The notes: generated by a model from the letters alone, not told the origin. A stretch of 64,000 bases of DNA from Nitrosococcus halophilus Nc 4 (GCF_000024725.1 NC_013960.1:1696261-1760260); one strand, 5' to 3'. Positions 8,134 through 18,914 are shown, numbered from the stretch's first letter. A program made the numbers and translations.

Positions 8134-9464
8134 GGGGTGAGCTCCTTGCTGGGCTGAGAGTGTACAGCGGGAGCTGAAAGGGGGTCGCTCAGCTGGTCGA
8201 AGGGAGCGCCGATCCAACGCTCCAGCTCGGCAAGCTGGCGTAAGTAATCGGCCCGTGCCCGGGCCAACCCCTCCTCTGTGCGTAGCTGCTGGCGCTCGGC
8301 ATCAATGACATTAATAAATGGACCGGCGCCGGCCCGGTAGTCGGCACGGGCGGCGTCCAGGTTATCCTGGGCGAGGGGCGCCAGGCGGCGGAGATAGACT
8401 TTGATCACCGCTTCGGTCTCCTCAACCGCGGCGCGGCTGGCCTCCAGCTCACTGAGGAGCTGCGCCTCCCGGTCGGTGAGCCGCCAACGGGCCTGGCGAA
8501 GATTGGCGCGAGCGGCATCCAGGGCCGCTGACCGCTTGTGGCCGTAATCAAAGGGAAGATTGATTGAGAAGCCGAGGGTCCAACGCTTGTCCGGCTCATC
8601 CCAGAAGCTGTTGTAACCGGCCATGAGGCGAAAATCCGGGTAGAAGTCCTTCTCGGCCAGTCCGGCCTGGGCCTTCGCTCCAGCGATGCGGGCGCGAATA
8701 CGGGCCAGTTCAGGGTGCGCGCGCAGCGCGGTTATTTGGAGTTGTTCTAGCCGGGGGAGCGGGCTCAGTTCGGGAAACCCGGCGGGCAGCGGCACGGGGG
8801 TTTGGGGTGGACGGTTGAGCAGGGCGTTGATACGGGCCTGGACTTCGCGTCGACGGCGCTCGAGGGTCACCGCCTCGGTCTCAAGCCGGGCCCGGGCCAC
8901 TTCAGCCTGCAAGGCATCCTGTTGTCCCGCGCGCCCGGCCGCATACTGGATCTCGGCAATGCGCCGAAGTTCCTCTAGCAGCGTCTGGTGGTCCCGATTG
9001 ATGGCCAACGCCCGGTGGACGTAGAACCATTCGGCGAAGAGGGTCTTGGCGGCTGCCGCGACTTGAAGGCGTAAGTTTTTTTCATCCTCGGAAACGGCTC
9101 GGGCTGTCTCCTGGGCTGCTTGCTTGCGCAGCGCCAGCTTGCCCGGCCAAGGTAGGGGTTGGCTGAGTTCCAGCCGCTGGTTGAGCCCCCGGGGACCGTC
9201 GAGTGTATCGGGTGCGGTGGAGTAGCTCAGTGCGGGATCGTCCAGGGCGCCGGCAGGGGCGATGCGGTACTCAGCGGCTTCAAGGGCGGCCTGCCGTGCT
9301 TTGAGGCCCGGATGGCGGGCGAGTACCGACTCCACCAATTGTGCCACTGTGATTTGTGGCCGTTCTGCGAAAGGATCAGGTTCGGCCGCAAACGCCTGAG
9401 TTCCCGCCATGGTCACTGCCGTCATCAAACCGAGCCCATAGGACACCAGGGCATTCTGAAACAT
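8130..9464 (-). CDS. cusC: Outer-membrane efflux protein, CusC/TolC family
   Basis: A 444-residue TolC-family channel, first structural gene of the tripartite pump. A signal peptide covers about residues 1-26 (GLMTAVTMAGTQAFA). The two OEP repeats are recognisable by LRQSRLEL-like LNQRLELSQPLPWPGK near residue 80 and by the later DFYPDFRLMAGYNSFWDEPD and LGFSINLPFDYG. No lipobox Cys is seen, unlike E. coli CusC. The start ATG at 9464 gives a complete signal sequence. The gene ends in an ATGA overlap with cusB, indicating translational coupling. Confidence 0.9.
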   Translation of the reverse strand: MFQNALVSYGLGLMTAVTMAGTQAFAAEPDPFAERPQITVAQLVESVLARHPGLKARQAALEAAEYRIAPAGALDDPALSYSTAPDTLDGPRGLNQRLELSQPLPWPGKLALRKQAAQETARAVSEDEKNLRLQVAAAAKTLFAEWFYVHRALAINRDHQTLLEELRRIAEIQYAAGRAGQQDALQAEVARARLETEAVTLERRRREVQARINALLNRPPQTPVPLPAGFPELSPLPRLEQLQITALRAHPELARIRARIAGAKAQAGLAEKDFYPDFRLMAGYNSFWDEPDKRWTLGFSINLPFDYGHKRSAALDAARANLRQARWRLTDREAQLLSELEASRAAVEETEAVIKVYLRRLAPLAQDNLDAARADYRAGAGPFINVIDAERQQLRTEEGLARARADYLRQLAELERWIGAPFDQLSDPLSAPAVHSQPSKELTP

Positions 9465-9553
9465 GGAATATCTCCGGTATTCAAAGAAATGAAGACAGGC
9501 GCAGCCTGCATCGGCACGATTCTGCGCCTAGCTAAATAAGGGACCGGAGTTTT

Positions 9554-9994
9554 TTAATTACGCAAACGGCGGGTGAAAAGGTAAGTGCGAGTCCCAGGGA
9601 ACCCGGAAGAGAAAGGGGGGATAGGGGGCGCAGTGAGAAGCAGCCTAGGTAAAGCCACCACAATTGCGGCGGGGGGAAGAATGCCAGGGGGAGGTTGAGG
9701 GCCGTCCAACAGCATTACGAGTAGCTGGGAGGAGGCGGGCGAGGGGGCGTGGAGGCCTGCTAATTGGGCCACGCTGACCTGGCAACAATCCGTCCCGGTG
9801 TGGCTCTCGGAGGCGCCGCATCCGCCTTTCATTTCGCAGCCATCCGCCACTGGCTGACCGCAGCAACAGACAAAGCGGGGCTTGTCGTCCATGAACGGGC
9901 AGGCAAAGATTTCCTGGGATTGGGTGATTAAGCCCATGAGCAGGAAGATCGCTGCCACCAGCCGGCGCAATAGAAGGCTGCGAAATGAACTCAT
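9554..9994 (-). CDS. Small Cys-rich exported protein upstream of cusCBA
   Basis: A 146-residue protein with a signal peptide (about residues 10-30, LVAAIFLLMGLITQSQ) and a compact Cys-rich block: CPFMDDK, CCCGQPV, CEMKGGCG, then DCC. The C-terminal half is proline-rich and ends TYLFTRRLRN. It lies 90 bases upstream of cusC on the same strand, so it is likely the first gene of the operon. The cysteine and methionine content suggests periplasmic metal binding, but I know of no characterised function. Comparable small exported proteins precede the czc operon (13950-14399) and the second cus operon (20353-20736). Confidence 0.65.
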   Translation of the reverse strand: MSSFRSLLLRRLVAAIFLLMGLITQSQEIFACPFMDDKPRFVCCCGQPVADGCEMKGGCGASESHTGTDCCQVSVAQLAGLHAPSPASSQLLVMLLDGPQPPPGILPPAAIVVALPRLLLTAPPIPPFSSGFPGTRTYLFTRRLRN

Positions 9995-10207
9995 GCGCTA
10001 AGTCTATGGGTAATCATGATCCCGAGCAAGCGCCGATGATTCCCAGTACTGAGATCTGACCCAATCGGGGATCGATGCTGGACTGCATGAGCCGCGAGGG
10101 GCCATGTGGAGATCCAAGATCACTAAGACCAGGGTCTGGCGGTCACTACTGCGGTAAAAGGTAATCCACGGCAATCTGCCTAAACTGAGTGCTTCCCTGT
10201 TGCTGGA

Positions 10208-10292
10208 TTAATCCTTTTGCTCAATTTCCACTGCCAACTCGTGATGTAACTTCGCAAGTGCCCGGTTACTTTCTGCCGCAAATCTATCTGAG
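10208..10292 (-). pseudogene. 3' fragment of a paralogue of the 35476-35862 gene
   Basis: The minus strand reads RFAAESNRALAKLHHELAVE and IEQKD then stop, almost the same as the C-terminus of the exported helical protein at 35476-35862 (EDNRALAKLHHELAAE, VEQED). The similarity is also clear in the DNA (CATCACGAGTTGGCAG is shared). No upstream part of the gene remains. The rest of the gap 9995-10346 holds no gene I can support. Confidence 0.6.
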
Positions 10293-10346
10293 TTTTCTCC
10301 TCAGCGCAAGGATGTGCGGCGGCAGCCATCGAATACCTCCTTTGCC

Positions 10347-12080
<1,734 letters not shown>

Positions 12081-12088
<8 letters not shown>

Positions 12089-12380
12089 GGGCTTTCTCCC
12101 GGGAAAGACGAGACGGATAGCCTGCATGGGTGGTTGCCGCCGTCAGGGCGGAAAGAGTCGTCTTTTCGTCCTCGAATGTCACCCTCGCGGTTTTATTAGC
12201 AAGGGAGATTTCCACCTTCTGCACCCCGTCTAGGGCTTCTAGGGCCTTGCGAACCGTGACCGGGCAGAGGGCGCAGGTCATGTTCTCTACCTCAAGGGTG
12301 ACGGTCTTTTCACCCGCCCAGGCCCCGGCAGTACTCAGCAAACCGACCATAAAAACCAGCACAATAACCCCGTGTTTCAT
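12081..12380 (-). CDS. merP: Periplasmic mercury-binding protein MerP
   Basis: A 99-residue HMA-fold protein that captures Hg(II) in the periplasm and passes it to MerT or MerF. A signal peptide ends at AWAGEK (about residue 23). The metal motif is MTCALC, corresponding to GMTCxxC with Gly replaced by Asn (ENMTCALCPVTVRKAL). The rest is the regular beta-alpha-beta fold. Second gene of the operon, with merT 12 bases upstream. Confidence 0.92.
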
Positions 12381-12392
12381 TGTTTTCCCTCC

Positions 12393-12797
12393 TTACAGGA
12401 ATAAGGGCCCAAGAAAATTGATGCCCAGCGTTGTCAGCACCAGCGCCGTAGCTATCCATAGCGCGGTTTTCAGCACCCGGTCAGAAGTGGGGCTAGCGCA
12501 GTAAGACCCTTCCTCACAGCGAACTTTAGGCTTCCAGTACACCTTCCAGAATCCGGCTCCCAAAAAGCCAAAGGTGGCCACCAGAAAGAAGGGCTGATAG
12601 GGTGCAAGCACCGTGAGATGACTGATCCAGGCACCGCTGACCCCCAGGGTCAGGAGCAGCAGGGGCAGAATGCAGCAGGAGGAGGCCAGCACTGCGCCGA
12701 CCAAGCTACCGGTGACCAGTAATCTGTTTTGCCTCTTAGTTTGCTCCGGAGCCGGAGTCTCATTCCCCAGAATTTTCGGCAGGGATTTCGTACTCAT
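12393..12797 (-). CDS. merT: Mercuric transport protein MerT
   Basis: A 134-residue inner-membrane Hg(II) transporter with three predicted helices. The first helix has the Cys pair SSCCILPLLLLTLG, and the cytoplasmic loop has a second pair of cysteines (VRCEEGSYCASP), as in MerT. It is the first gene of the mer operon, divergent from merR, with GAGGTG eight bases before the ATG. A hydrophilic N-terminal tail of about 23 residues precedes the first helix, longer than in Tn501 MerT. Confidence 0.92.
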   Translation of the reverse strand: MSTKSLPKILGNETPAPEQTKRQNRLLVTGSLVGAVLASSCCILPLLLLTLGVSGAWISHLTVLAPYQPFFLVATFGFLGAGFWKVYWKPKVRCEEGSYCASPTSDRVLKTALWIATALVLTTLGINFLGPLFL

Positions 12798-12837
12798 TTT
12801 TTCACCTCTTTGAGTTTTAGCCTATAATCATGCTAAT

Positions 12838-12856
12838 ACCTGTAGCGACTACAGGT
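12838..12856. promoter_or_regulatory. mer operator/promoter (MerR binding dyad)
   Basis: ACCTGTAGCGACTACAGGT is a dyad between merT and merR. On the minus strand it starts within a TTGAAC -35 box and is followed, 19 bp after that box, by TAGCAT as possible -10. The 19 bp spacing with the dyad inside is the arrangement MerR uses to repress and, with Hg(II), twist and activate the promoter. Confidence 0.75.
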
Positions 12857-12874
12857 TCAAGGGATTTTTTCAAA

Positions 12875-13363
12875 ATGGGCGGAAAGCAGGAAGAGTTGAC
12901 CATTGGGAGCTTGTCCCGGCAGACCGGCGTCAATATCGAGACCATCCGCTATTACGAGCGCAGCGGTCTCATGCCGGAACCGCCCCGCAGCGAAGGCGGA
13001 CATCGGCTTTACCGTCAGGAGCATCGGAAACGGCTGTTCTTCATCCGGCGCAGCCGGGAATTGGGTTTTTCCTTGGAGGAAATCCGGGCGCTGTTGGGGC
13101 TGGTTGAGGGTGGAGGTCCCGATTCGCCGGGAGCGAATCGGGACCTCCAAAGGAGGCCCGAAGGGGGCGCGCCAGGGGGGGCGCGCATCTACACCTGCGG
13201 TGAGGTTAAGGCGTTGACCGAGGGGCATTTGGCCGAGGTGCGAAAGAAAATCGCCGATCTGGGGAAGCTGGAAAGAACGTTAAAGGAAATCTCCTCCCGG
13301 TGCGAGGGAGGAACAGTGCCGAATTGTCCCATTATCGAAGCGCTGTCCAATGAGGATTCGTGA
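12875..13363 (+). CDS. merR: MerR-family mercury regulator with a palindromic-element insertion
   Basis: A 162-residue MerR protein controlling the divergent merTPFA operon. The start is ATG 12875 (MGGKQEELTIG); the longer frame from 12830 overlaps the operator. The HTH region is typical (TGVNIETIRYYERSGL). All three Hg(II)-binding cysteines are present: C108 in YTCGEV, C143 in SRCEGG and C151 in PNCPII, equivalent to Tn501 C82, C117 and C126. Residues about 80-105 (including DSPGANRDLQRRP) are a translated copy of element A, inserted immediately before the first Cys at the start of the dimerisation helix. The protein is therefore about 25 residues longer than usual but otherwise intact. Confidence 0.9.
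   Translation: MGGKQEELTIGSLSRQTGVNIETIRYYERSGLMPEPPRSEGGHRLYRQEHRKRLFFIRRSRELGFSLEEIRALLGLVEGGGPDSPGANRDLQRRPEGGAPGGARIYTCGEVKALTEGHLAEVRKKIADLGKLERTLKEISSRCEGGTVPNCPIIEALSNEDS
13112..13189 (+). repeat. Palindromic element A, copy 4, coding in merR
   Basis: The most regular copy. GGAGGTCCCGATTCGC and GCGAATCGGGACCTCC form a perfect 16 bp stem around CGGGA, followed by the GGAGGCC and GGCGCGCC/GGCGCGC segments. Its length keeps the merR reading frame. Confidence 0.9.
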
Positions 13364-13369
13364 GATTTA

Positions 13370-13512
13370 TTAGTTCCCCGGCGAAAGTTTTGAGGGGTTG
13401 ATTTTTCTGGCCTCTTCGTGCGCACAGCGCACGCTACTTGTCGGCTCAAAGGGGCGGTTGAGCCACGCGAAACCAACCGCGCTTTCCTCACAATTTTTGC
13501 CGAGATTCTTTA
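13370..13512. repeat. MITE-like element C, copy 1
   Basis: Terminal inverted repeats are visible: TAGTTCCCCGGCGAAAGTTT at the left and CAATTTTTGCCGAGATTCTT at the right. The interior includes GTGCGCACAGCGCAC. The reverse complement aligns along its length with 60589-60745. It fills the gap between merR and ynfA. Confidence 0.7.
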
Positions 13513-13513
13513 A

Positions 13514-13837
13514 TTAGCCGCGCGGCCCCCAGAGGATAAGGGCGGCGCCGATGAGGCAGATCATGGCCCCTAGGAGATCCCACTGATCCGGCTGTTGCTT
13601 CTCGATGACCCAGAGCCATGCCAGCGAGGCGGCAATATAGACACCCCCATACGCTGCGTAGGCACGGCCAGCAAAATCGCTGTCAATGCGGGTCAACAGG
13701 AAGGCAAATAGGGCCAGGCTACCCATGCCGGGAACCAGCCATCCCACCGATTTTCCGAGTCGGAGCCAGGCCCAGAAAGCAAAGCAACCGCCGATTTCAG
13801 CAAGGGCTGCTGCTACATAGTAGGCGATAGAGGTCAT
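13514..13837 (-). CDS. ynfA: YnfA family (UPF0060) inner-membrane protein
   Basis: A 107-residue protein with four membrane helices, matching the UPF0060 pattern: [14 protein letters not shown] at the start, [20 protein letters not shown] in the third helix and [20 protein letters not shown] at the end. It belongs to the drug/metabolite transporter-like small proteins. The substrate is not established; association with metal genes may be incidental. Length is exactly usual for the family. Confidence 0.9.
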   Translation of the reverse strand: MTSIAYYVAAALAEIGGCFAFWAWLRLGKSVGWLVPGMGSLALFAFLLTRIDSDFAGRAYAAYGGVYIAASLAWLWVIEKQQPDQWDLLGAMICLIGAALILWGPRG

Positions 13838-13949
13838 GCCGTTAAATTTTATCAGGTAGATGCCCGTTGACGGTTGTTTTCGGACTTTACTACACTGGCG
13901 TGGCTAATCTCTATCGGCAATTCGAGATAATATTCCTTAAGCAAAATCA

Positions 13950-14399
13950 ATGTATCGTTTCCGCCGCTTAAAAGGATGGCTTAGCCTGTGGCTTATCGTC
14001 GCGGTGCTGGGACATTTCGGTTTAAGCCACCATGAGGCCTCTGCTTTTGTGCTTTGTTTTGGGGCAGACGGCCATGTGGCGGTGGAGCCTGCTGATCATG
14101 AACATGCCTTGCCCCATCCCAATGAGGTATCCCCCACGAAAGGGGGTGCTCATACTCATGGGCTAAAATTAGAGGAACGTCCTTGCCTCGATCTGCCCGT
14201 GGTTAACGGGGATCATGGCGCCCACAAGCCATTGAGCGGGCCGCAAAAGCCTTTGCTCGATGAAGGGCTTGCGGTGGCGATACTAGTCATCGCTATTATT
14301 CTCTTCCCTAAAGCGATAGCCACCCCGGTTTTTCCCCCTGCTCCCCCGATTGTTGATTCTAGACTGATTGCCCTTCGTAGCGTCGTCCTTCTGAATTAA
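13950..14399 (+). CDS. Small His-rich exported protein upstream of czcBA
   Basis: A 149-residue protein with an N-terminal signal (GWLSLWLIVAVLGHFGLSHH) and a His-rich central region (ADHEHALPHPN, GAHTHGLK, NGDHGAHK), then a second hydrophobic helix (EGLAVAILVIAIILFP) and a Pro-rich end. It is 125 bases upstream of czcB on the same strand. The His clusters suggest binding of Zn/Co/Ni-type ions in the periplasm (inference). It parallels the small exported proteins in front of both cus operons. No characterised homologue is known to me. Confidence 0.6.
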   Translation: MYRFRRLKGWLSLWLIVAVLGHFGLSHHEASAFVLCFGADGHVAVEPADHEHALPHPNEVSPTKGGAHTHGLKLEERPCLDLPVVNGDHGAHKPLSGPQKPLLDEGLAVAILVIAIILFPKAIATPVFPPAPPIVDSRLIALRSVVLLN

Positions 14400-14524
14400 A
14401 TCCTTATCGCTGTTTTCTTGCGCCGCACTCGCCTAAAGGGGGTGCGTTGAGGCGCTGTCTTGTGTCCGCTATCTGTGGACGTTTCATAAGCGATGAAGAT
14501 TTTTCAACATTTAAGCTTTGGACG

Positions 14525-15754
14525 ATGAAAAGTAAAAGTATATTTACTGCACTTAGTGTGGTTTTGGTCGGGCTTGTTCTGGCCTGGCTTATCCTCCATG
14601 AGAAAGAAGAATTACCTAATGGGCATGCTGAACAGGAAGTCCATGGAGATCATAAAGCTGAGCATGAAAAACATGGGGGTCATGAGAGAGAGGGAAAGGA
14701 AGAGAGAATCGAGCTGAAGCCGGGAGCCATTGAAGAGGCGGGGATCGGTATCAAAGTGGCCGGTCCCGCTTTTATTAAAACGACCCTGTCCTTTCCTGGC
14801 GAAATTCAGTACAACCCTCGGCGGGTAGCCCATGTAGTGCCTCGAGTTAAAGGAGTAGTCATTGAGGTACGTAGGTTTCTGGGCGACAAGGTGAAGGATG
14901 GCGATATCCTGGCGGTGCTGGAAAGCCGGGAGTTGGCAGATTTGAAAAGCCAGTACTTGATTGCCCTTAAGGGGCTGGAGCTGGCTCAGGAGATCTTTGT
15001 GCGGGAGGAACGCCTGTGGAAAGAAAAGGTCTCCGCCGAGCAGGACTACCTCGTGGCTAAGAAAAATCTGGCCGAGGCCCAGGTTCTGGTGGATGCCGCC
15101 GCTCAAAAGCTCCATGCTCTGAGCTTCTCCAAGGCGGATTTACAGGCCATGGGTTCGGAGTCTGCAGCCCTTTTCAGCCGTTATGAATTGGAGGCTCCCT
15201 TCGCCGGGGAGGTGGTGGAAAAACACCTGGCGCTGGGGGAGGCCGTTACCGCCGAGGCGAAAGTCTATACCATCGCCGATCTGGCGACTGTCTGGGGTGA
15301 GATTACCGTCTATAGCAAAGACTTAAACCAGATTCAGCCAGGCCAGGAAGTAACGTTGAAAGCGACCGATATGGCGCTTTCCACAGAGGGCAAGGTGTTT
15401 TATATGGGACCGTTAGTGGGGCAGCAGACCCGTTCGGCCAAAGCCTATGTGGAGATTCCCAACCCCCAAGGGCGCTGGCGTCCGGGGATGTTCATCACCG
15501 TGGAGGTGGTGTTGGAGGAAAACAAGGTTCCGGTGGCGGTGATTGCCGAGGCGGTCCAAACCTATCAGGATCGCCCGGTAGTCTTCGTCCAGCACGGAAA
15601 TTTTTTCGAACCCCGGTCGGTGGTACTAGGCAGAGGAAAGGGCCAATGGGTGGAGGTGCGCCAGGGACTCTCGGCGGGCGAGCGCTACGTCGCCAGCAAC
15701 AGCTTCGTGCTCAAATCCGAGCTCGGTAAATCCGCCGCCACCCATCAGCATTAA
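14525..15754 (+). CDS. czcB: Membrane fusion protein of CzcCBA-type efflux pump
   Basis: Periplasmic adaptor for the CzcA pump, about 409 residues from ATG 14525 (MKSKSIFTALSVV); the longer frame from 14447 lacks a signal sequence at its start. After the anchor helix is a His-rich linker (EHEKHGGHERE) that may bind Zn/Co/Cd. The lipoyl halves (RVAHVVPRVKGVVIEV; APFAGEVVEKHLALGEAV), the alpha-hairpin (about residues 140-215) and the beta-barrel (VWGEITVYSKDLNQIQPGQ) follow. A czcC outer-membrane gene is not adjacent, so an outer-membrane channel must come from elsewhere, perhaps one of the two CusC proteins. Confidence 0.88.
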   Translation: MKSKSIFTALSVVLVGLVLAWLILHEKEELPNGHAEQEVHGDHKAEHEKHGGHEREGKEERIELKPGAIEEAGIGIKVAGPAFIKTTLSFPGEIQYNPRRVAHVVPRVKGVVIEVRRFLGDKVKDGDILAVLESRELADLKSQYLIALKGLELAQEIFVREERLWKEKVSAEQDYLVAKKNLAEAQVLVDAAAQKLHALSFSKADLQAMGSESAALFSRYELEAPFAGEVVEKHLALGEAVTAEAKVYTIADLATVWGEITVYSKDLNQIQPGQEVTLKATDMALSTEGKVFYMGPLVGQQTRSAKAYVEIPNPQGRWRPGMFITVEVVLEENKVPVAVIAEAVQTYQDRPVVFVQHGNFFEPRSVVLGRGKGQWVEVRQGLSAGERYVASNSFVLKSELGKSAATHQH

Positions 15755-15770
15755 TTCAGGAAGGGAAGCC

Positions 15771-18700
15771 GTGTTTGAACGTTTATTAAGATTTTCTATT
15801 GAACATCGCCGATTGGTGATGCTGGCTACTTTGGGTTTGATCCTGCTGGGGGTTTACAACTTCCAACGCCTTCCCATCGATGCGGTCCCCGATATCACCA
15901 ATATCCAGGTCCAGATCAATACCGCCGCGCCCGGCTACTCGCCCCTGGAGACGGAGCAGCTGATCACCTTTCCGGTAGAGTTGGCCATGTTGGGGGCTCC
16001 CCAGCTCAAGGAGACCCGTTCGATTTCCAAATACGGGCTCTCCCAGGTGACCGTGATCTTCGAGGAAGGCACGGATATCTATTTTGCTCGCCAGCAGATC
16101 AGCGAGCGTATCCAGCAGGTCAAGGGTGAGCTTCCCTCAGGAATTGAACCCCAGATGGGGCCTGTGGCCACAGGGCTGGGGGAAATTGTGCTCTGGACCA
16201 TGGAAGCTGAACCCGAGGCGCGCCAGCCGGACGGCACCCCCGTGACCAGTACTTATTTGCGCACTTTGTTGGATTGGGTCATTCGTCCCCAACTTCTCAC
16301 GCTCCCTGGGGTGACGGAAGTCAACAGCATTGGCGGTTACAAGAAGCAATACCATGTCACCCCGAGTCCCGAAAAGCTGATGGCCTATGGGTTGAGCTTT
16401 CAAGATCTCATTACGGCCCTGGTGGAAAATAACCAAATGAAGGGCGCTGGCTACATCGAGCGCCACGGGGAGCAGTTGCTGGTCCGGGTCCCGGGTCGGG
16501 TCTATACGCTGGAAGAAATCCGCAACATTCGCGTGGGGACCCATCAGGGAGTCCCCATTATCGTCAATGACGTAGCGAAGGTTTTATTGGGCAAAGAGCT
16601 GCGCACGGGCGGGGCCACCAAAGATGGCCAGGAAACCGTGCTGGGTACTGCTTTTATGCTCATGGGAGAAAACAGTCGCAGCGTGGCCCAGGCAGTAGGG
16701 GAGAAGCTACATGAGGCCAACCGTTCCCTGCCGGAAGGGGTGGAAGCCAAGCCCTTCTACGACCGAACCAACTTGGTGGACAAGGCTATCGTCACGGTAC
16801 GAAACAATCTAGTGGAAGGGGCCGCCCTGGTCATCGCCGTGCTGTTTTTCCTACTAGGCAATATCCGAGCGGCCCTCATCACCGCCATGGTGATTCCCCT
16901 GTCTATGCTGTTTGCCATTACCGGGATGGTAGAGACGGGCGTGAGCGCCAACCTGCTGAGCTTAGGAGCCATCGATTTTGGCATCATCGTGGATGGCGCA
17001 GTAGTCATTGTGGAGAATAGCGTGCGCCATCTGGCGGAGGCTCAAAGGCGATTGCAGCGCCCCTTGACTCTGGCTGAGCGCCTCAAGGTGGTCTATGAAT
17101 CTTCCGAAGAAGCCCGCCGGGCCATTCTGTTCGGGCAGATGATCATTATGGTGGTCTACGTTCCCATTTTCGCCCTCTCCGGGGTAGAGGGCAAAATGTT
17201 CCACCCCATGGCTCAAACGGTCATTATGGCGCTGCTCGGCGCCATGATTCTTTCCATTACTTTCGTCCCAGCCGCTGTAGCTTTGTTTATCGGCAGGCGG
17301 GTTTCGGAAAAGGAAAATCTCTTTATGAGATGGGCTAGAAAAGCCTATCTCCCCATCCTTAACTTTGCTTTGCATCACCGCACCTTGATGGTGACCTCTG
17401 CCGTGGTCATCGTAGCCTTGAGCGGATTGCTGGCGACCCGCTTGGGCACGGAGTTTGTGCCCAGCCTGGATGAAGGGGATATCGCTCTCCAGGTTTTGCG
17501 CACTCCAGGCACTGGCCTCAATCAGTCCATTGCCATGCAAAAGGAGGTGGAACAGGCCCTCAACACTTTTCCAGAAGTAGAAACGGTCGCGGCCCGGATT
17601 GGGACGGCGGAGGTGGCCACGGATGTCATGGGCCCCAATATCAGCGATACCTATATTATGCTTAAGCCCCAGGAGGAATGGCCCGACCCGGACCGGCCCA
17701 AGGAAGATCTCATCGAGGCCATGTCCCAGCGGATCGCCCGGCTTCCCGGCGCCAATTATGAGTTTACTCAGCCCATTGAGCTCCGTTTTAATGAGTTGCT
17801 TTCCGGGGTCAAAGCCGATGTGGCGGTCAAGGTCTTTGGCGATGATAGGTCGGTTTTGCTGGAGACGGCGGAACAGATCGCGACTGTCCTCAGAACCGTG
17901 CCGGGAGCCACCGATGTGCGGGTAGAGCAGGTCACGGGCCTGCCAGTGCTCACCGTGAACATAAAACGACCGGAGTTGGCTCGCTATGGGCTCAATGTGG
18001 CCGATATTCAGAGAATTGTGGAGGCGGCCATGGGGGGGGTGGCCACCGGCAAAGTCTACCAAGGGGATCGCCGCTTCGATTTGGTGGTGCGCCTGCCGGA
18101 GCAATATCGGGTGGATGTGGAGGCCTTAAGGCGTTTGCCTATCCTGCTTCCCCCAGACCATGAGGGTAGGGTTGTCGCCGCCCAGGCTGCGGCGCCCTCT
18201 TATATTCCCCTGAGTACGGTCGCTGAGGTGCAAGTTCGTCCGGGTCCTAACCAAATTAGCCGGGAGGATAGCAAGCGCCGGGTGACGACTACCTTCAATG
18301 TCCGTGGTCGGGACCTGGGTTCTGTGGTGGCGGAAGCCCAGGCTAAAATCCAGGTCCAGGTCAAAATCCCTCCGGGCTATTGGTTGGATTGGGGAGGGCA
18401 ATTCGAACTGATGAGGGAGGCGGCGGAGCGCCTTTCCCTGGTGGTCCCCATCGCCCTGTTGCTCATCTTTATTTTTCTCTATAGCACCTTCGGTAACCTC
18501 AAAGATGGCTTGCTGGTCTTTACCGGCGTGCCCTTTGCCCTCACTGGTGGAGTGTTGGGCCTGTGGTTGCGGGAAATCCCTCTGTCCATCTCTGCTGGGG
18601 TAGGGTTTATTGCCCTCTCCGGGATAGCGGTGCTCAATGGCTTGGTGATGATCACATTCATCCGTTTGTTGCGCGGTCAGGGCTTGGCCCTGGAAGAGGC

Positions 18701-18914
18701 CATTCGCCAAGGGGCCCTCACCCGCCTACGCCCCGTGTTCATGACCGCTGTGACGGATGCCCTGGGCTTTGTGCCCATGGCCCTGGCCACCAGCACGGGC
18801 GCGGAAGTGCAACGGCCCTTGGCTACGGTGGTAATCGGGGGGATTATTTCCTCTACTCTGTTGACTCTCCTGGTGCTGCCGGTGCTTTACCGGCTATTCC
18901 ATAAGAAGGATTAA
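15771..18914 (+). CDS. czcA: Heavy-metal RND efflux pump, CzcA type
   Basis: A 1047-residue HME-RND pump, probably for Zn/Co/Cd. It begins with GTG at 15771 after GGAAGGGA. The family marks are RLPIDAVPDITNIQVQINT after TM1, ETRSISKYGLSQVTVIF, and the proton-relay motif DFGIIVDGAVVIVENS with D408 and the following Glu. The periplasmic segment FNELLSGVKADVAVKVFGDD is of CzcA type and lacks the CusA methionine. Twelve helices are expected. It forms an operon with czcB (16-base gap). Confidence 0.93.
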   Translation: MFERLLRFSIEHRRLVMLATLGLILLGVYNFQRLPIDAVPDITNIQVQINTAAPGYSPLETEQLITFPVELAMLGAPQLKETRSISKYGLSQVTVIFEEGTDIYFARQQISERIQQVKGELPSGIEPQMGPVATGLGEIVLWTMEAEPEARQPDGTPVTSTYLRTLLDWVIRPQLLTLPGVTEVNSIGGYKKQYHVTPSPEKLMAYGLSFQDLITALVENNQMKGAGYIERHGEQLLVRVPGRVYTLEEIRNIRVGTHQGVPIIVNDVAKVLLGKELRTGGATKDGQETVLGTAFMLMGENSRSVAQAVGEKLHEANRSLPEGVEAKPFYDRTNLVDKAIVTVRNNLVEGAALVIAVLFFLLGNIRAALITAMVIPLSMLFAITGMVETGVSANLLSLGAIDFGIIVDGAVVIVENSVRHLAEAQRRLQRPLTLAERLKVVYESSEEARRAILFGQMIIMVVYVPIFALSGVEGKMFHPMAQTVIMALLGAMILSITFVPAAVALFIGRRVSEKENLFMRWARKAYLPILNFALHHRTLMVTSAVVIVALSGLLATRLGTEFVPSLDEGDIALQVLRTPGTGLNQSIAMQKEVEQALNTFPEVETVAARIGTAEVATDVMGPNISDTYIMLKPQEEWPDPDRPKEDLIEAMSQRIARLPGANYEFTQPIELRFNELLSGVKADVAVKVFGDDRSVLLETAEQIATVLRTVPGATDVRVEQVTGLPVLTVNIKRPELARYGLNVADIQRIVEAAMGGVATGKVYQGDRRFDLVVRLPEQYRVDVEALRRLPILLPPDHEGRVVAAQAAAPSYIPLSTVAEVQVRPGPNQISREDSKRRVTTTFNVRGRDLGSVVAEAQAKIQVQVKIPPGYWLDWGGQFELMREAAERLSLVVPIALLLIFIFLYSTFGNLKDGLLVFTGVPFALTGGVLGLWLREIPLSISAGVGFIALSGIAVLNGLVMITFIRLLRGQGLALEEAIRQGALTRLRPVFMTAVTDALGFVPMALATSTGAEVQRPLATVVIGGIISSTLLTLLVLPVLYRLFHKKD

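Noticed and set aside
10030-10190. Possible HigB/RelE-type toxin remnant on the minus strand upstream of the cus operon
   Set aside because: Only a short segment (WITFYRSSDRQTLVLVILDL) is suggestive; too little to support a call.
16962-18104. Long minus-strand frame of 380 codons inside czcA
   Set aside because: It is fully antisense to a well-supported RND pump, has no family features, and its composition is that of a mirrored GC-rich gene.
18126-18710. Minus-strand frame of 194 codons
   Set aside because: Antisense to czcA, low-complexity His/Gln composition, no start signal.
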